From Methylomonas methanica (GTDB lineage: Bacteria > Pseudomonadota > Gammaproteobacteria > Methylococcales > Methylomonadaceae), in the NCBI RefSeq assembly GCF_001644035.1, contig NZ_LUUG01000109.1, positions 1 through 64,000 of the forward strand: 64,000 nucleotides of DNA. The letters are read 5' to 3'. Numbering within the stretch: position 1 is the stretch's first letter; each line of letters starts with the position of its first letter. The notes under the pieces are model-generated. The model ran no database searches, had not been told where the DNA came from, and saw only the letters and a program-made list of their open reading frames with translations. The translations under genes and the position numbers were made by a program. Of the stretch, positions 62,840 through 64,000 are shown one piece after another.

Positions 62840-63613
62840 TCAGATTCTCGATACAAAAGAAATAACGCCGATTTGCTTTACCTGACGCCCGCCCACATCG
62901 ACCGAAATGTCATTAGTAATATCCGAATATAACCGGAAATCGTGTCGGTAATCCTCAAGCCATAAGGAATTATCCAACACTTGCTTTGCGCTCAAATAAT
63001 AAGGTAGGCGCACACTTTCACGACTGCCTGCCTCGCCTATTTGCTGTATATCGAAGCCTTGTTTTTTAACACAATAAGCCAGTGCCGGAGTGGATAACAT
63101 ATACCAATGTTTAATGCCCTGCCGAACCGAATAAAGCGCCGCCGCCCGATACAGCCCCCACATTATGTTTCTATTGATATTGCGGTAATCGTGCAGGAAA
63201 CTAATTTTGCGATTTTCTTCAGGTGCGTCTATGGCCGAGTTTCTAAAAGCAAAGCGCCTTGCTTCCTTAGTAATGCATAGCCTGGAAATTTCAACGGAAT
63301 TTTTGTATCTGGCGCTCGGTATCCGCTCATGTGTAATACTGCTTTCCTGAAACGGAAAAACGTGACCTTTATGCCTGACCATCCTCAATCCGCCCAGCCA
63401 CTGATGCGTGTATTTATGCCTCACTAAAAAATGAACTGCACGACTATCCCATTCGTCCATTTCTAGCTGCGCTGGAAACTGCTCCTTCTCCTCAAAGCCT
63501 ATTTCATCGCAATAAACCCGGTACCTAAGTTGATAATGAATTTTTTTACTTTCCGGTGTATCGGCTAAAAAAACCTCAAAACAACTATCAAAAGACTGCT
63601 TCTGTCGATTCAA
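62840..63613 (-). CDS. PEP-CTERM/exosortase system-associated acyltransferase, copy 2
   Basis: This 257-residue paralogue of the protein at 57962-58699 shares the family features: KIHYQLRYRVYCDEIGFE, EMDEWDSRAVHFLV, GGLRMVRHKGHVFP and EISRLCITKEARR. The most likely start is TTG 63613 with AAGG upstream; no ATG is near. The C-terminal 20 residues are extra. It ends 73 bases from the end of prsR. The two copies are clearly diverged, so they probably act on different substrates or are not recent duplicates. Confidence 0.85.
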   Translation of the reverse strand: MNRQKQSFDSCFEVFLADTPESKKIHYQLRYRVYCDEIGFEEKEQFPAQLEMDEWDSRAVHFLVRHKYTHQWLGGLRMVRHKGHVFPFQESSITHERIPSARYKNSVEISRLCITKEARRFAFRNSAIDAPEENRKISFLHDYRNINRNIMWGLYRAAALYSVRQGIKHWYMLSTPALAYCVKKQGFDIQQIGEAGSRESVRLPYYLSAKQVLDNSLWLEDYRHDFRLYSDITNDISVDVGGRQVKQIGVISFVSRI

Positions 63614-63778
63614 GAGACACCAACCTTATAAAGAGATATTCCTAACAAGTTCAAGTAGCTATAGTTACTTTCTCTCGCCCCGTGGAAAAGATGGTATAGC
63701 AAATCGAGTTAATTTCAAGCTAAATTGTAAAAAAAACCGACACTCGCTGATGAGCGTTTTTTAATTTCGCCGCTCTAT

Positions 63779-64000
63779 TTAGCTCGCATTCCAGCGCAAA
63801 TCCAATGTAAACGGATAGTCTTTATTTAACTCCTCACTTGGTAATTCCAACACCGTATCGGTCGGCGTATGCCCATGTTGCCAGAAACGGCTAACCCTAC
63901 GCCCTTCCGCTTCGTAAGCGTTAACCGGTAGCGTGTCGTAATTGCGGCCGCCCGGGTGAGAGACATGATACGTGCAACCGCCGATAGACCGGCCGTTCCA
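63779..64000 (-). CDS. C-terminus of a DUF2126/transglutaminase-type protein (partial)
   Basis: The last 73 codons of a gene that enters from the right edge read [20 protein letters not shown], then [26 protein letters not shown] and [11 protein letters not shown] before TAA. This is the typical end of large DUF2126-containing transglutaminase-family proteins. The rest lies beyond the window. The 165 bases to the acyltransferase start hold no clear gene. Confidence 0.85.
   Translation of the reverse strand, partial: WNGRSIGGCTYHVSHPGGRNYDTLPVNAYEAEGRRVSRFWQHGHTPTDTVLELPSEELNKDYPFTLDLRWNAS

Noticed and set aside
63745-63766. Possible terminator (CGCT-GATG-AGCG followed by six T)
   Set aside because: The stem is only four base pairs and no gene on the plus strand ends nearby.
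1-64000. CRISPR array, rRNA or tRNA genes
   Set aside because: No regularly spaced repeats and no tRNA- or rRNA-like sequence were seen. The only tandem repeat is the 9-base coding repeat at 55007-55060.

Overview
The window looks like chromosomal DNA of a gammaproteobacterium, most likely a methanotroph of the Methylococcales or a close relative. The dusB-fis and purH-purD pairs are gammaproteobacterial, base composition is moderate, and about 30 kb carry an exosortase A (XrtA)/PEP-CTERM exopolysaccharide locus. The assignment to Methylococcales is inference; no rRNA or tRNA gene was seen. All family names are recalled from protein features, not from searches.

Layout. 1-9.2 kb: an accessory cluster with a PP-loop amidotransferase, an acyl-CoA ligase and an NAD-binding acyl reductase (+), a DevBCA-like exporter (-) converging on them, then an E1/ThiF-like enzyme with an Acg-type nitroreductase (+). 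9.4-10.3 kb: a PEP-CTERM protein gene behind a good sigma-54 promoter. 10.7-12.8 kb: a graveyard of decayed insertion sequences (IS3, IS1634 twice, IS256, probable IS5, IS200/IS605). 12.9-17.9 kb: an A+T-rich block with an unknown envelope protein, a triple-VanZ membrane protein, a DHH phosphoesterase and CysC. 18.2-26.5 kb: housekeeping genes dusB, fis, purH, purD, an RlpA-like gene, a SirB2-like gene, a small membrane protein gene and tex. 26.6-33.2 kb: an exosortase-associated TIGR04073-type protein, sbcC, a membrane GT-C/TPR protein and a type IV pilin.

33.5-58.7 kb: an almost unbroken minus-strand EPS locus. It encodes the TPR protein PrsT, a broken export lipoprotein, chain-length determinant, tyrosine autokinase, outer-membrane protein, ATPase, UDP-GlcNAc 2-epimerase, deacetylase, FemAB-like protein, four glycosyltransferases, two asparagine-synthase-like proteins and a CapK-like adenylating enzyme. 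Embedded in it is an HPr-rel-A module: a TAT-type exported cysteine-rich protein, a PqqD-like protein, an HprK-like kinase and a nucleotidyltransferase. 57.9-63.6 kb: two exosortase-type acyltransferases around a cNMP-binding protein and the PrsK/PrsR two-component system. The window ends inside a DUF2126/transglutaminase-type gene.

How it fits together. PrsR is a sigma-54 activator and the PEP-CTERM gene has a matching promoter, so a local control circuit is likely. The locus makes and exports a polysaccharide to which PEP-CTERM proteins are functionally tied. The exosortase gene itself is not in the window, and the export lipoprotein gene carries a frameshift beside a pure 9-bp tandem repeat. 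The most novel-looking units are the ligase/reductase/exporter cluster at the left end and the HPr-rel-A module at 39.1-42.2 kb, whose parts resemble lasso-peptide machinery.
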